Shown here piece by piece: positions 1 to 10,192 of a stretch of 64,000 nucleotides of DNA. A program made the position numbers and the translations under genes. Numbering within the stretch: position 1 is the first letter of the stretch; each line of letters starts with the position of its first letter. This DNA is from Psychrobacter glacincola (lineage in GTDB: Bacteria > Pseudomonadota > Gammaproteobacteria > Pseudomonadales > Moraxellaceae), in NCBI GenBank assembly GCA_001411745.2, contig LIQB01000004.1, forward strand, positions 124,001-188,000. The letters run 5' to 3'. The notes beneath the pieces are model-generated. The model was not told the origin of the DNA and made no database searches. It saw only the letters and a list, made by a program, of their open reading frames with translations.

Positions 1-73
1 ATTCTAGACTGAACGAGCTTAATACGGCTCATCGTGATTTTTGGGTTGCGGGTTTTAGGTTTACTGTTAGTTG

Positions 74-1555
74 TTAATTGGCAGTGATCGCAGTATTAGC
101 CACTGGCTGACCAGAAGCACTATCCTCTGCGATATTAATGGCGATAGAATCACTGTCATTAATAATGCTGGCAACTGGTGGTCGGGTTTTATCAAACAAT
201 ACTTGTTCGAATGCTGGCAAAGCAGTCTCCATCAGACTACCAATCACCATCTGCGGCTCTGAGGGTTCAAAACCCATCGCACTTTCACGTTCATTCACAC
301 GCAAACGGGCATCTTTAAAGGCAGATTCAAAACTGGTATTGCCACGCAGGCTTTCAGCAAAAAACGCTTGCCCAAAATAGGTCATCTCAGCAGTATTGGT
401 ACAGCCAAACGATGCCTTATCCACCGCTGATGCGGTAATCACCACCGTAGTCGGTGATGCCAATTCATCGATAAATGAGCCTGAATAGCAAGCAGATACC
501 ACAATCACCCGCCAGCGAATACCTGAAGCGTCTAGCGCCTCCCGTAACCATGCGGCATCTAGATTCTCCATTGCTAATGGTGGATTTGCTAATTGAATGA
601 TATTTTCGTTGCCGTGTGAAGACAAGGTTAGGAATAACACATCCTCATCGGCATTCATCTGCTGACCAATTTTCTTTAATCCACGCAGAATACTGGTTTT
701 GGTAGCGATTGGCTCATCAAGCCAACTATAAGTATTGTTGATCAACGAGAGTGAATGTCCACTAGTGCCAAAACGCACATCGAATAGCTCACGCACTTTA
801 TTAATCTCAGAGCGAAAAACATCTTGACCAGAGAATCCTGCCACACCCATAAAATACCAGTCGGTCTTGCCCGGAGTGCTGGGATCGATACTATTTAATG
901 CTTGCTGTAACAAACGAGGCTGCTCGTATAATGCTGCTTCGGCTAAAACAGGCTCTACAGGAATCTGCTTAAATATAGGCTGGTCCGCGACATTACGCTG
1001 CCAAATCGTCAACAGTGCGACTGCACCTACCAATACAATGACCCGCTCCCACCACGGTATGCGTAGACGACGAGAAAAAATCCATAATAACGCCAACGTC
1101 TGCCATAAAAACAGCACCAAAAACAGTATGGGTAAAAGTGAATAGCTCCAATCTGGCAACCAACCATAACTGCCCAAAAACTGCACCAAACTTTGTAATA
1201 GTGCAGATAAGGTATCAGCCACTAACCACAATACCACGGGCACAAACACCAACGTTTGATTGCCAGAACGCCGTGCCAAAATGATGCCGCCCAATAAAAT
1301 TATCATCGGCCAAATCAAGTAGCTGACCAACCCTTGCTCATTAAAGATACTGCCATTTTCCGCGGCTAACCAAGAAAACAGTACATTACTACCGAGTGCC
1401 AATAGTGCAAATACGGCAAACTGGATAAAGGTAGGTTTTACCCAAGAAAACGCGCGCGTCGACCCTACTAGCATCCACAAGGTTGCAATAATATTGGCAG
1501 CGAAATTGAGCGAAAAACGCTGAAGCGATACGGTTTTTAACGACGCAAGTGACAA
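74..1555 (-). CDS. Membrane-anchored C13 (legumain/caspase-like) cysteine peptidase
   Basis: The 493-residue protein has a hydrophobic N-terminal half with about five or six membrane segments (roughly residues 20-35, 42-62, 78-94, 101-118, 140-160, 171-186) and a soluble C-terminal half. The soluble part has the clan CD dyad: His314 in LSSHG after a hydrophobic strand and Cys356 in VVSACYSG, as in the C13 family (legumain, GPI transamidase subunit). By family knowledge it should cleave after Asn or Asp; its target is unknown. The active domain probably faces the periplasm, but topology is inferred. It is the last gene on the minus strand here, with nothing recognisable in the 73 bases beyond its stop. 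The call is firm for family and weak for role. Confidence 0.8.
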   Translation of the reverse strand: MSLASLKTVSLQRFSLNFAANIIATLWMLVGSTRAFSWVKPTFIQFAVFALLALGSNVLFSWLAAENGSIFNEQGLVSYLIWPMIILLGGIILARRSGNQTLVFVPVVLWLVADTLSALLQSLVQFLGSYGWLPDWSYSLLPILFLVLFLWQTLALLWIFSRRLRIPWWERVIVLVGAVALLTIWQRNVADQPIFKQIPVEPVLAEAALYEQPRLLQQALNSIDPSTPGKTDWYFMGVAGFSGQDVFRSEINKVRELFDVRFGTSGHSLSLINNTYSWLDEPIATKTSILRGLKKIGQQMNADEDVLFLTLSSHGNENIIQLANPPLAMENLDAAWLREALDASGIRWRVIVVSACYSGSFIDELASPTTVVITASAVDKASFGCTNTAEMTYFGQAFFAESLRGNTSFESAFKDARLRVNERESAMGFEPSEPQMVIGSLMETALPAFEQVLFDKTRPPVASIINDSDSIAINIAEDSASGQPVANTAITAN

Positions 1556-1840
1556 AGACTTAAACCTCTAGCCAGTCGAGAAAAGAAAGTGAGTTGATGA
1601 TGATTTTTGGTGTGGCAGCTACCTACAAAATGTCATTAATTCACATTTTTTATATAGCATATGGACATCAAGATTACATGCAATTCACAATGAGATGATT
1701 TTAAGAGACGAATAGCAAAGACTAAAAATATGACTAAACAGTTTAGCTCGCTAATATAACGCGATTGTAACGGATTGTCGGTCAAGAGGATAAGGCTGAT
1801 TTGTAAAATTCGCTTAAATTTGGCTAAGGACATATAAAAA
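1556..1840. other. Spacer between the C13 peptidase gene and htpG
   Basis: This stretch is A+T-rich and holds the upstream region of the C13 peptidase gene, which reads away to the left. A 65-codon minus-strand reading frame (1636-1833) is present, but it has no ribosome binding site or recognisable features and I treat it as chance. The htpG terminator lies at its right end. Confidence 0.5.
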
Positions 1841-1872
1841 AGGAGGTCTTGAATCCAAGACCTCCTTTTTTC
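1836..1872 (-). terminator. Bidirectional intrinsic terminator downstream of htpG
   Basis: A perfect 11-bp stem (AGGAGGTCTTG / CAAGACCTCCT) with a 4-base loop is flanked by A and T runs, so it can end transcripts in both directions. It lies about 35 bases after the htpG stop codon. Confidence 0.9.
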
Positions 1873-1901
1873 TCAATAATGACTGTATCAAAGACTCACT
1901 A

Positions 1902-3947
1902 CTATCTCATCAAAAGCTCATTCACACGTTTTAGATAAGCGGCTGGATCATCTAATTGACCGCCATCTGCTAGCAATGCTTGGTCAAAAATTACTTGCGC
2001 CAATTTATCAAAATCAACGTCAGATTGCTCGCTACTTTCAAGCTTTTTAATCAATGGATGATCAGGGTTGACCTCTAATGTCGGCTTGCTTTCTGGCACA
2101 TCTTGACCCATTTGTTTAAGCATCTGAATCATTTGTGGTGATAACTCACCTTCCCCAACGACCAAGCAGGCAGGACTATCAACCAAACGCGTCGATACTT
2201 TCACATCTTTGGCACGTTCGCCTAATGCTGCTTTAAGTTTATCGACAACAGGCTTCATGGTTTCTTGCGCTTTTTCTGCTTCCGCCTTTTCAGCTTCATC
2301 TTGCAAATCGCCCAAATCAACGGCACCTTTCGCGATATTTTGTAGCGGTGTCTCATCAAATGAGGTCAAGAAGTTCATCGCCCACTCATCAACACGGCTG
2401 GTCATCAAAATAACTTCGATACCTTTCTTTTTAAACAACTCAAGTTGTGGACTATTTTTAGCAGCCGCTAGATTATCAGCCGTTAGATAATAGATGGCTT
2501 TTTGACCCTCTTTCATACGCGCTTTATAGTCTTCAAAGCTGGTGGTCACACTATCCTGCGTACTGGTCGCATAACGTAGCAATTTGGCAATACGTTCTTG
2601 ATTGCCCATGTCTTCGCCAACGCCTTCTTTGATAACATCACCAAATTCAGCGTAGAACTGCGCGAATTTTTCTTGCTTATCACTGTCTTCACTGTTGGCT
2701 AGACTGGCCAGCAACGTCAAAATACGACGGGCGTTACCATCACGAATAGACTTCACATCACGCGACTCTTGTAATAGCTCGCGGCTGACATTCAATGGCA
2801 AGTCTGCTGAATCAATGACCCCTTTGACGAAACGCAGGTACATTGGCAACAGCTGCTCGGCTTCATCCATAATAAAGACGCGCTTCACGTATAGCTTTAG
2901 ACCATGCTGCTGGTCACGAGTATACAAATCGACAGGGGCTTTTTTCGGAATATACAATAGCTGAGTATACTGAACACGACCTTCGACACGGTTATGCGTC
3001 CATGCTAGTGGCGCATCCATGTCATAGGTGATATTTTTATAAAAATCGACATACTCGTCATCTTCAATCTCAGATGCCGTACGTGTCCATAGCGCACTGG
3101 CTTTATTGATAGTTTCCCATTCATCGGTCAATACCATCTCGCCACCAGCAGGTGCGTCGTCGTTCTCATCTTCTTTGACATCTTCTTGCCAAACTTCTTT
3201 ACGCATCTGAATCGGTAAGCTGATATGGTCTGAGTATTTATTAACCAACTGCTTAATTTTGCCACGGTCTAAATAGCTGTCTTCACCCTCAGAATATTGC
3301 TCTTTTAAATGCAAAGTAATGGCGGTGCCACGAGTTTCTTTAGTGATAGTTTCAACCGTAAAGCTACCGGTACCGTCAGATACCCAGCGTACGCCTTGAT
3401 CCGCAGGCTCACCCGCTTTACGTGTTTCGACGCTAATCGTATCGGCAACGATAAAACCTGAATAGAAGCCAACCCCAAACTGTCCGATTAATTGACCATC
3501 TTGCTTTTGTGATTCAGACAGCTTGTCTAAAAATGCTTTAGTCCCAGATTTGGCAATCGTACCCAAGTTTTCGATGGCATCTGCTTCATTCATGCCAATA
3601 CCATTATCGGTAAAGGTGATGGTTTTGGCGTCTTCGTCGACCGCAATGCGAATTTTTAGCTCACCATCGTCTTCATAAAGGCTGTCATCATTGGTCGCTT
3701 CAAAACGCAATTTATCACAAGCATCAGAGGCGTTTGAAACCAGCTCACGCACAAAGATATCAGAATTAGAGTAAAGCGAATGTGTGACTAGATGTAGCAG
3801 TTGCGCCACTTCCGCCTCAAAGGTATGTTTTTTTAATTCAGGGGTACTTTCATTAGCGGCACTGTCATTAGCAGTGTCTTTATTAACATTAATATCATCA
3901 ACAATGTCATCAACATTTTTATTGTCTGCTGGGGTCTGTTCACTCAT
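1902..3947 (-). CDS. htpG: Molecular chaperone HtpG (Hsp90)
   Basis: HtpG is the bacterial Hsp90, a cytosolic ATP-dependent dimeric chaperone that works with DnaK. GHKL ATPase motifs are visible near the N-terminus: [21 protein letters not shown] and [11 protein letters not shown]. At 681 residues it is longer than the roughly 624 of the E. coli protein. The excess comes from an acidic, low-complexity N-terminal tail of about 38 residues rich in Asp, Asn and Thr, and from an acidic insert ([12 protein letters not shown]) in the middle. An AAAGGAG ribosome binding site precedes the chosen ATG, so the tail is probably translated. A sigma-32-like promoter lies about 120-145 bases upstream. Confidence 0.97.
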   Translation of the reverse strand: MSEQTPADNKNVDDIVDDINVNKDTANDSAANESTPELKKHTFEAEVAQLLHLVTHSLYSNSDIFVRELVSNASDACDKLRFEATNDDSLYEDDGELKIRIAVDEDAKTITFTDNGIGMNEADAIENLGTIAKSGTKAFLDKLSESQKQDGQLIGQFGVGFYSGFIVADTISVETRKAGEPADQGVRWVSDGTGSFTVETITKETRGTAITLHLKEQYSEGEDSYLDRGKIKQLVNKYSDHISLPIQMRKEVWQEDVKEDENDDAPAGGEMVLTDEWETINKASALWTRTASEIEDDEYVDFYKNITYDMDAPLAWTHNRVEGRVQYTQLLYIPKKAPVDLYTRDQQHGLKLYVKRVFIMDEAEQLLPMYLRFVKGVIDSADLPLNVSRELLQESRDVKSIRDGNARRILTLLASLANSEDSDKQEKFAQFYAEFGDVIKEGVGEDMGNQERIAKLLRYATSTQDSVTTSFEDYKARMKEGQKAIYYLTADNLAAAKNSPQLELFKKKGIEVILMTSRVDEWAMNFLTSFDETPLQNIAKGAVDLGDLQDEAEKAEAEKAQETMKPVVDKLKAALGERAKDVKVSTRLVDSPACLVVGEGELSPQMIQMLKQMGQDVPESKPTLEVNPDHPLIKKLESSEQSDVDFDKLAQVIFDQALLADGGQLDDPAAYLKRVNELLMR

Positions 3948-4064
3948 AAAAAACTCCTTTAATTTATGTCAAAAACGTATCATAAAATAGCAATCATTTG
4001 ACTGTCTCTACTCAGGTACAAATTAAGCAGTTCAATTTCGAATATCGCTAAGCTGTTTATACTA

Positions 4065-4090
4065 ATAGGGGCGCAGCAGAATATTTCAAG
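4065..4090 (-). promoter_or_regulatory. Sigma-32 (heat-shock) type promoter of htpG
   Basis: Reading the minus strand, CTTGAAA (4090-4084) is followed after 12 bases by CCCCTAT (4071-4065). The RpoH consensus is CTTGAAA, 11-16 bases, CCCCATnT. The -35 match is perfect, and htpG is a classic RpoH target. The implied leader is about 110 bases. Confidence 0.75.
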
Positions 4091-4110
4091 CTAAAAAGTA
4101 CAATTCAACA

Positions 4111-4141
4111 AAAACACCGCCATAGTTTCCTAAGGCGGTGT
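4111..4141 (-). terminator. Intrinsic terminator of the catalase gene
   Basis: An ACACCGCC / GGCGGTGT stem of 8 bp is followed on the minus strand by TTTTTG. It lies about 65 bases past the catalase stop codon. Confidence 0.8.
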
Positions 4142-4204
4142 CGTTATATCGATAATAGGTTTAGCAAATAGATTTAGTAATACGTTTTTAGGTAAAGCTA
4201 TCAA

Positions 4205-5737
4205 CTATAAGCAGCTAGGCAAATGCAGCGCTGGATCTGACTCACGAGCATTCATCGCATCTTCAACCGTTAAGCCTAGTGCTTTGGCAACACCTGCGCC
4301 ATAAGCGGCATCACACCAGTTACAGTTGCGAATGTGGCGATACTGAATAAAGTCCGGCACACCAGCCATATTATTTGCTGTGTTTTCAAATAGCACTTGT
4401 TGTTGCTCAGCACTCATCAAATTAAACAATGCGCGAGGTTGGCTAAAATAATCGCTATCGTCTTCACGGAAGTCATAATGCGCCGCATAGCCGTCAATTT
4501 TTAATGGTGGCTCAGCATAATCAGGCTGCTCTTGCCACTGGCTAAAGCTGTTTGGTTCATAATGCGGGCGACTGCCATAGTTATCATCGACACGGCCTTG
4601 ACCATCACGATGATTGCTCATCACAGGGCAACGCGGCTTATTTACCGGAATCTGTTGATGATTGACACCGACACGATAACGCTGAGCATCGGCATAGTTA
4701 ACCAAGCGGTTTTGTAGCATTTTATCTGGTGAAACGCTGATACCCGGTACCAAATTACTTGGGGCAAATGCAGCTTGTTCCACATCGACAAAGTAGTTGT
4801 CAGAGTTTTTATTTAATTCAAACTCACCCACTTCAATCAGTGGATAATCCCCTTTTGGCCATACTTTGGTCAAGTCAAACGGATGATAAGGAACGGTATC
4901 CGCCTCAGCTTCTGGCATGATTTGCACATACATTTTCCATTTAGGAAAATCACCATTTTCGATGGCATCGTACAAGTCTTTTTGATGACTCTCACGATCA
5001 GAACCAACCACCTCTGCCGCTTCTGCATCGGTCAAGTTCTTAATGCCTTGTTGCGTACGGAAATGGAATTTTACCCAAAAACGTTCTTTGGCTTCGTTCC
5101 AAAAACTATACGTGTGCGAGCCAAAACCATGCATATTTCTGTACGAGGCTGGCAGACCGCGATCACTCATAACGATAGTAACTTGATGTAAGGCTTCAGG
5201 TAATAAAGTCCAAAAGTCCCAGTTGTTGGTCGCCGAACGCATATTGGTACGTGGATCACGTTTGACGGCTTTGTTTAGGTCTGGGAATTTGCGCGGATCA
5301 CGTAAGAAGAACACAGGTGTATTATTTCCCACCATGTCCCAGTTACCTTCTTCGGTGTAGAATTTCAAAGCAAAACCGCGAATGTCGCGCTCGGCATCAG
5401 CCGCGCCGCGCTCACCTGCGACGGTACTAAAGCGCGCAAACATTTCCGTCTGTTTACCCACTTCGCTAAAAATATCCGCGCGGGTATATTTAGTGATGTC
5501 ATTGATCACGGTAAAAGTACCGAATGCGCCAGAACCTTTGGCGTGCATACGGCGCTCTGGAATCACTTCACGGACGAAATTTCCTAACTTTTCATTGAGC
5601 CAAACATCTTGCGCCAATAATGGGCCGCGTTTGCCAGCGGTCATGCTGTTTTGATTGTCTGCCACTGGTGCGCCATTGCCCATAGTCAATTGGGTCGGTG
5701 CGTAAGGACATTTTTTATCGCTCATATCGTTGCTCAT
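4205..5737 (-). CDS. katA: Haem catalase, small-subunit (clade 3 like)
   Basis: This monofunctional haem catalase converts hydrogen peroxide to water and oxygen. Visible features are the distal His in [13 protein letters not shown], the Asn in [10 protein letters not shown] and the proximal haem Tyr in [14 protein letters not shown]. The long conserved core and the length of about 510 residues fit small-subunit catalases. An in-frame ATG at 5776 and another at 5743 exist, but AGGAG at 5749-5745 sits only 1 base from the ATG at 5743 and 7 bases from the ATG at 5737, so I start at 5737 ([10 protein letters not shown]). There is no signal peptide, so it should be cytosolic. It stands alone with its own terminator. 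I saw no clear OxyR site upstream. The symbol katA is by family and not by strict orthology. Confidence 0.95.
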   Translation of the reverse strand: MSNDMSDKKCPYAPTQLTMGNGAPVADNQNSMTAGKRGPLLAQDVWLNEKLGNFVREVIPERRMHAKGSGAFGTFTVINDITKYTRADIFSEVGKQTEMFARFSTVAGERGAADAERDIRGFALKFYTEEGNWDMVGNNTPVFFLRDPRKFPDLNKAVKRDPRTNMRSATNNWDFWTLLPEALHQVTIVMSDRGLPASYRNMHGFGSHTYSFWNEAKERFWVKFHFRTQQGIKNLTDAEAAEVVGSDRESHQKDLYDAIENGDFPKWKMYVQIMPEAEADTVPYHPFDLTKVWPKGDYPLIEVGEFELNKNSDNYFVDVEQAAFAPSNLVPGISVSPDKMLQNRLVNYADAQRYRVGVNHQQIPVNKPRCPVMSNHRDGQGRVDDNYGSRPHYEPNSFSQWQEQPDYAEPPLKIDGYAAHYDFREDDSDYFSQPRALFNLMSAEQQQVLFENTANNMAGVPDFIQYRHIRNCNWCDAAYGAGVAKALGLTVEDAMNARESDPALHLPSCL

Positions 5738-6125
5738 AGTCATACTCCTGTGAATAGCAAATGGATTAAAGTACAAAACCTATTCTGAATACGCTTCTAT
5801 TAATAGTTCCAGAATAGTTGTCAGCTTGTTCGAAAAACGGTTTGTTTTTTTCATAGTAATGTCTAATGACAGTCATGTTCTGTGGTTAGATACTATTACA
5901 ACTCATTACCATTAATTTGTATAATTAATTAATTACATGCTTTCGTTTTGTTTTTCAGAACCACTTAACGTGTTTTCTACTCATCCAAATACTTTATTCC
6001 TTAGGATGGTTGTTATTAACAACGATAAATATTAACAGTGCAACTACTCTCTATCAGCCTTGCTATCACTTTTTTAAAGCGAATTGACCATATCAAATAG
6101 AGCTTAATTAAATACTACAGAGCAA
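5738..6125. other. 388-base spacer upstream of the catalase gene
   Basis: This A+T-rich spacer presumably holds the catalase promoter. A run of TTAA/AATT palindromic steps (5920-5935) stands out, but nothing matches a known operator well enough to call, and no reading frame looks coding. Confidence 0.4.
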
Positions 6126-6944
6126 TTAACGCGGCATCGGACGAATCGTCAATATTTGCTCACTACGACCAAAAGGGCCATTGATGTCATGCAACACGGC
6201 GCTCGTTAAGCCAATGCCGTCATTGCCATACTGCTGCACCGCTTCGATGCCAAGCCAGCGACCTTGGGGCGCGCGATGCATATGAATTTGCAAATCCGTA
6301 TTGGGAAACATCCATTCTAATTCTGACAAGCCAAGCCCAAGCCGAGGCACAACGCCATTGGCCGTATCAACCATGCCCAATAGATGCACCAAGTCATCAG
6401 TTGGCTTGCCCTCGATCATATCCACATCGTTAGTAATCCAGACCATACCGCGTCCTGGGCGACGCTGCGTATCATCAGCGACCAAGCGCACACTTTCAAT
6501 AAACCCGCCCGGCCAGCCTTTCATGTCTTCCCAAATAGGCAACTCTTCGGGCTTATGTAACGTTTTTTGGTCTTCAATGCCTGCAATCTCGCTGGTATCT
6601 TGGGTCATTAGACGCCATGCCCGCGCAATAATCGCATCACGACCGCGACTGCTCATGACTGCCTCAATCAGCTCAATGGTCTTGCCCGGACGAATACAAC
6701 GCGTGGTAACGGTAAAGTCATCCAGTGGAATCAATCCTAAGATATCTAGGCTAATGCGAGCGATACGCATGTTTTCTTGCGGCGCATAACCGTTTAGCTC
6801 AGCCGTGAGCAATCCTGTCGCTGGTGCCATATGCTGTTCATGCTCATTCCAAGCACCTTGGGCATGTTTGGTTGGCTGATAATGTGCGACGTTGACGCCG
6901 TCTTCTCGCTGTTCGCGTTTGATAAAGTTATAATAAGCTGACAT
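6126..6944 (-). CDS. Thioesterase-family protein (double hot-dog, acyl-CoA thioesterase like)
   Basis: The 272-residue cytosolic protein resembles the TesB/4HBT_3 group. A first hot-dog half has APATGLLTAELNG and MRIARISLDILGLIPLDDFTVTTRCIRPGKTIELIEAVMS split over strands, and a second half contains ...GRWLGIEAVQQYGNDGIGLTSAVLHD, the usual final strand pair of acyl-CoA thioesterases. The likely substrate class is acyl-CoA thioesters, but this is not fixed by sequence. AGGA lies 5 bases before the ATG. The gene follows a small membrane-protein gene by 14 bases and ispH by one more gene, suggesting one transcript. Confidence 0.75.
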   Translation of the reverse strand: MSAYYNFIKREQREDGVNVAHYQPTKHAQGAWNEHEQHMAPATGLLTAELNGYAPQENMRIARISLDILGLIPLDDFTVTTRCIRPGKTIELIEAVMSSRGRDAIIARAWRLMTQDTSEIAGIEDQKTLHKPEELPIWEDMKGWPGGFIESVRLVADDTQRRPGRGMVWITNDVDMIEGKPTDDLVHLLGMVDTANGVVPRLGLGLSELEWMFPNTDLQIHMHRAPQGRWLGIEAVQQYGNDGIGLTSAVLHDINGPFGRSEQILTIRPMPR

Positions 6945-6958
6945 AACTGTCCTATGAT

Positions 6959-7204
6959 TTATTTGATAAGCTCTTGTTGTTTTAATTTAAGAACCTGTCG
7001 ACTCTTAATGACAAAAAATAATGCAACGACCATCGCGGCAATTAATACGCCATAAAAAACATTCTTTTCTCGCATAAAATGCAGAATATTACTGCCCAAC
7101 ACGAATCCCACCACCACGATGACAAACAAATTCACTTTCAATTGTTTGTTAACCTCACCGAGAGTGGCTTCTGCCAATACAAATCCTTTTTTTTGCTTTT
7201 TCAT
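6959..7204 (-). CDS. Small two-segment membrane protein, unknown function
   Basis: The 81-residue protein has a Lys-rich N-terminus (MKKQKKG), two membrane-spanning stretches (about residues 26-44 and 50-66) and a basic C-terminal tail. I do not recognise a family. AGGT precedes the ATG by about 8 bases. It sits 52 bases after ispH and 14 bases before the thioesterase-like gene on the same strand, which supports it being real and co-transcribed. Confidence 0.65.
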   Translation of the reverse strand: MKKQKKGFVLAEATLGEVNKQLKVNLFVIVVVGFVLGSNILHFMREKNVFYGVLIAAMVVALFFVIKSRQVLKLKQQELIK

Positions 7205-7256
7205 TTTGCATTACCTACTATACGTTACCTATTAGATGTCTTGTACAAAGCCTTAT

Positions 7257-8213
7257 CTATTTACCCACTTGGGTAACTGGGATACGCAAGGCTTTAGGCA
7301 GACTGAAAGTGACATTTTCTTCGATGCCTGATAGCTCACTCGGTAAATCACCACCCCAATCTTGCAGTTGCTGTAGCACTTCTTGAATCAGTACTTCGGG
7401 TGCTGATGCGCCAGCGGTGACGCCGATACTCTGCACACCATCCAACCAGCTTTTATCCATCTCACTGGCATTGTCGATTAAATACGCACGGCAATTCATC
7501 CGCTCAGCCAGCTCACGCAGACGATTAGAGTTTGATGAATTGGGCGAGCCGACCACCAAGACCACCTCACAGCGACTAGCTAAGTCTTTTACCGCATCTT
7601 GGCGATTTTGCGTGGCATAACAGATATCGTCTTTGCGCGGACCTTGAATACTAGGGAATTTTTCACGCAGTGCATCGATAACGCGTGCGGTGTCATCCAT
7701 AGATAAGGTCGTTTGGGTAACAAATGCCAAACGTTCGGCATTTTGTACACTCAATGCTGCCACATCGGCTTCGTTTTCAACCAAATGAATGTGACCGCCG
7801 TGGCGACGGTTAAAGCGCCCCATCGTGCCTTCCACTTCGGGATGTCCAGCGTGCCCAATCAATACCGCATCCATACCCTCTTGCGCAAATTTAGCGACTT
7901 CGATATGTACCTTAGTGACCAGCGGACAAGTGGCATCAAATACGGTCAAATCGCGGCGTTCAGCCTCATCTTCGACAGCTTTTGATACACCATGAGCAGA
8001 AAAAATAACGATAGAGCCATCTGGCACTTCATGAAGTTCTTCCACAAAGACCGCACCGCGATTGGCCAAATCAGAGACGACAAATTTATTATGTACCACC
8101 TCGTGACGGACATAAATGGGCGGTTCAAAACGTGTCAATGCTTCGTTCACAATCGCAATCGCGCGATCCACACCAGCACAAAATCCACGTGGATTGGCAA
8201 GATAAATTTGCAT
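7257..8213 (-). CDS. ispH: 4-hydroxy-3-methylbut-2-enyl diphosphate reductase
   Basis: IspH is the last enzyme of the MEP isoprenoid pathway. It reduces HMBPP to IPP and DMAPP using a [4Fe-4S] cluster. Three cluster cysteines are visible: NPRGFCAGV at the N-terminus, VFDATCPLV near residue 100 and [11 protein letters not shown] near residue 200. The substrate-loop residues HEVVHN and [10 protein letters not shown] are also present. An in-frame ATG five codons earlier (8228) exists, but the conserved family N-terminus begins at [10 protein letters not shown], so I start at 8213 (318 residues, the usual length). Confidence 0.97.
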   Translation of the reverse strand: MQIYLANPRGFCAGVDRAIAIVNEALTRFEPPIYVRHEVVHNKFVVSDLANRGAVFVEELHEVPDGSIVIFSAHGVSKAVEDEAERRDLTVFDATCPLVTKVHIEVAKFAQEGMDAVLIGHAGHPEVEGTMGRFNRRHGGHIHLVENEADVAALSVQNAERLAFVTQTTLSMDDTARVIDALREKFPSIQGPRKDDICYATQNRQDAVKDLASRCEVVLVVGSPNSSNSNRLRELAERMNCRAYLIDNASEMDKSWLDGVQSIGVTAGASAPEVLIQEVLQQLQDWGGDLPSELSGIEENVTFSLPKALRIPVTQVGK

Positions 8214-8551
8214 AAGAGGGCCTATCATTAGATAATTTATTATTAAAGCTTAAATACACGACATTATTGTCAAAAGCTTTAACTCAAAAATTGGGATGAA
8301 TTCATTACGCTACTTTAGCATAATTTACTTTTATTGCCTTTGAAAATAGCACGGTACTAGAGGCTGTTTTAACTAGAAGCACACACATATTCATACGTTC
8401 AAAGTATTTATCCATAGTGGCAGCGTTAACTGCACTTAATGCACTAAAAATGTGATTTATAATAAGTTGCCCTATGCCATCTTTAGATCGCTTCGATGAT
8501 AACGACTGGTCAAAGGCGGCTTTAATTAAAATAAAAGCCACAAAAGCAGTT

Positions 8552-8557
8552 TATAAT
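8552..8557 (+). promoter_or_regulatory. Probable -10 box of the gmk promoter
   Basis: A perfect TATAAT lies 139 bases before the gmk ATG, with no good -35 hexamer 16-18 bases upstream. Transcription would begin near 8564, only about 15 bases before the hairpin at 8579. Confidence 0.5.
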
Positions 8558-8578
8558 AGTGCATCGATGACAATGTCT

Positions 8579-8604
8579 ATCGCCATACATGATGGCGATT
8601 TTTC
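8579..8604 (+). terminator. Terminator-like hairpin in the gmk leader
   Basis: A perfect 8-bp stem ATCGCCAT / ATGGCGAT with a 5-base loop is followed by TTTTTC. It faces the plus strand upstream of gmk, with no plus-strand gene before it, so it may attenuate gmk or end a very short RNA. Confidence 0.6.
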
Positions 8605-8695
8605 TTTTTACCAGTTTTGAATTGTTTACTAAAACAGCTTTCGCTCTTTTACTCGCACAGATTTGACTAGCACACACTCCATTAGGACACATTGT

Positions 8696-9322
8696 ATGAC
8701 AGGTTCATTATTTATTATTACCGCCGCCTCAGGTACGGGCAAAACCTCACTGGTAAAGCAGCTACTTGCCACGACTAATGACTTAACCGTCAGCGTATCA
8801 CACACCACGCGCACGCCGCGTCCCGGCGAGATTGATGGTCATCATTATCATTTTACCGACGTCGAAAAATTTGTGACTGCCATCGGTGAAAACAAGTTTT
8901 TAGAACATGCTGAGGTCTTTGGTAATTACTATGGCACCTCGGAGCAAAGTGTGCGAACGCAGTTAGAAGCAGGCGTCGATGTTATTTTAGAGATTGATTG
9001 GCAGGGCGCACTACAAGTCAAAAAAATCTTTACTGACGCCATTATGATTTTTATTTTACCGCCAAGTATTGCCACTTTACGTCAGCGTCTATCGACGCGT
9101 GGGCAAGATACTATGGAGGTAATAGAGCAACGTCTGGCTGGCGCAGTGACTGAGATGGCGCAATATGTCCATTTTGATTTCGTGATTATTAATGACAATT
9201 TTGAGGTCGCTTTAACTGAGCTAAAAGCCATTATCGTGGCGGACAGGCAGACGCTTAAGCGTCAACAGCAGCGGTATCATCGCACCATCAGCAATTTACT
9301 TAGTAATAAAGTAGAAGAGTAA
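8696..9322 (+). CDS. gmk: Guanylate kinase
   Basis: Guanylate kinase phosphorylates GMP to GDP with ATP in the cytosol. The P-loop is ASGTGKTSL, and the GMP-binding residues lie in [13 protein letters not shown] and DGHHYHF. The frame extends back to a TTG at 8663, but AGGA at 8684-8687 sits 8 bases before the ATG at 8696, giving [13 protein letters not shown] and 208 residues, the usual length. It is the first gene of the gmk-rpoZ-spoT group and links guanine nucleotide supply to ppGpp metabolism by position. The leader may be attenuated (see the hairpin at 8579). Confidence 0.97.
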   Translation: MTGSLFIITAASGTGKTSLVKQLLATTNDLTVSVSHTTRTPRPGEIDGHHYHFTDVEKFVTAIGENKFLEHAEVFGNYYGTSEQSVRTQLEAGVDVILEIDWQGALQVKKIFTDAIMIFILPPSIATLRQRLSTRGQDTMEVIEQRLAGAVTEMAQYVHFDFVIINDNFEVALTELKAIIVADRQTLKRQQQRYHRTISNLLSNKVEE

Positions 9323-9420
9323 AGCAAGAACGAAATACTACTGTCAACTCAGTCGATGAGCGCTTATTAATAGATACGTTAATAGACACGCAAAAAGCAA
9401 CTACGCGGCTGGGCAAAAAA

Positions 9421-9429
9421 TGCTATAAT
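9421..9429 (+). promoter_or_regulatory. Extended -10 promoter of rpoZ
   Basis: TGCTATAAT is an extended -10 element 91 bases before the rpoZ ATG. No clear -35 is seen, which is normal for extended -10 promoters. An identical TGCTATAAT precedes murJ at 53826. Confidence 0.65.
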
Positions 9430-9519
9430 GTCTCGCTATCCCCCTTTATATTTTGATATTATTTTTATTGAGTAGCGGGCAAGCTCCGTGACTAATAAAA
9501 ACAACCGAGGTAGCTACAT

Positions 9520-9780
9520 ATGGCACGAGTGACGATTGAAGATTGTTTGGATAATGTTGATAATCGCTTTGAACTGATTTTAGTGGCAAGCAAACGTGCA
9601 CGTCAATTGGCTAAAGGTATCGCAGAACCATTGGTTGATGTGGATAATGACAAGCCTACGGTATTGGCATTGCGTGAAATCGCTGCTGGTAAAATCACTC
9701 GCGATATCCTAAATCAGCCAGAGCACAACTTTGCCACCAGTTCATTAGATTTGGCACTGTCAGGCGATCATGGTTTTTAA
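9520..9780 (+). CDS. rpoZ: RNA polymerase omega subunit
   Basis: Omega helps fold and retain the beta-prime subunit, and in proteobacteria it forms part of a ppGpp site on RNA polymerase. The 86-residue protein has the family N-terminus [11 protein letters not shown], then [16 protein letters not shown] and the helix [14 protein letters not shown]. It has its own extended -10 promoter and a strong terminator after it, and lies in the conserved order gmk-rpoZ-spoT. Confidence 0.97.
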   Translation: MARVTIEDCLDNVDNRFELILVASKRARQLAKGIAEPLVDVDNDKPTVLALREIAAGKITRDILNQPEHNFATSSLDLALSGDHGF

Positions 9781-10192
9781 GACACTGTATTATTAAGATA
9801 CAGCATTGAAGATTTGTCTTATAAAAACTATAAAGCTAACCACTGCCTTATAAGACAAATACACACAGTGATGACATATTGACGAGAGACCACAGCATAG
9901 GCTGTGGTTTTTTGGTTGTAATAGCTGGTTGCTGTGATATTGCTTTGACTGTTTTAGTCGCCATTTATACCTCAAAACCTACCATTGAGTTAGAATTTCT
10001 AAATTTTTATAGCACCTGTTCGCTTAGCAGTTGACATTGAATGCGATTTACGATTAATTAGAGGATGGTCTACCTATTTTTATCTTTTTTCTCGAGATTT
10101 TTTATATTTATAGTATTCCAGCATTCATTCAGTCACCATTTACCCGATAGACAGTCAGGCAAACAGGTAATGGAAAATAGGATCGTTACTTT
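9781..10192. other. 412-base spacer between rpoZ and spoT
   Basis: This holds the rpoZ terminator (9889-9913) and the upstream region of spoT. A TATAGT box at about 10110 could serve spoT, but there is no convincing partner hexamer. No coding frame is evident. Confidence 0.4.
9889..9913 (+). terminator. Intrinsic terminator of rpoZ
   Basis: An ACCACAGC / GCTGTGGT stem of 8 bp with a 4-base loop ATAG is followed by a run of T. It separates rpoZ from spoT, so spoT must have its own promoter. Confidence 0.85.

Larger units (their letters stand above)
8214..8695. other. 482-base divergent spacer between ispH and gmk
   Basis: This spacer contains the start regions of ispH (leftward) and gmk (rightward). 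A 78-codon minus-strand frame (8305-8541) is open but has no convincing ribosome binding site or family, and I do not call it. A TATAAT box followed at once by a terminator-like hairpin sits near the gmk end and is listed separately. Confidence 0.5.

Noticed and set aside
1636-1833. 65-codon minus-strand open frame
   Set aside because: No ribosome binding site, no family and A+T-rich spacer composition.
8305-8541. 78-codon minus-strand open frame upstream of ispH
   Set aside because: No ribosome binding site or recognisable domain; may be a chance frame in spacer.
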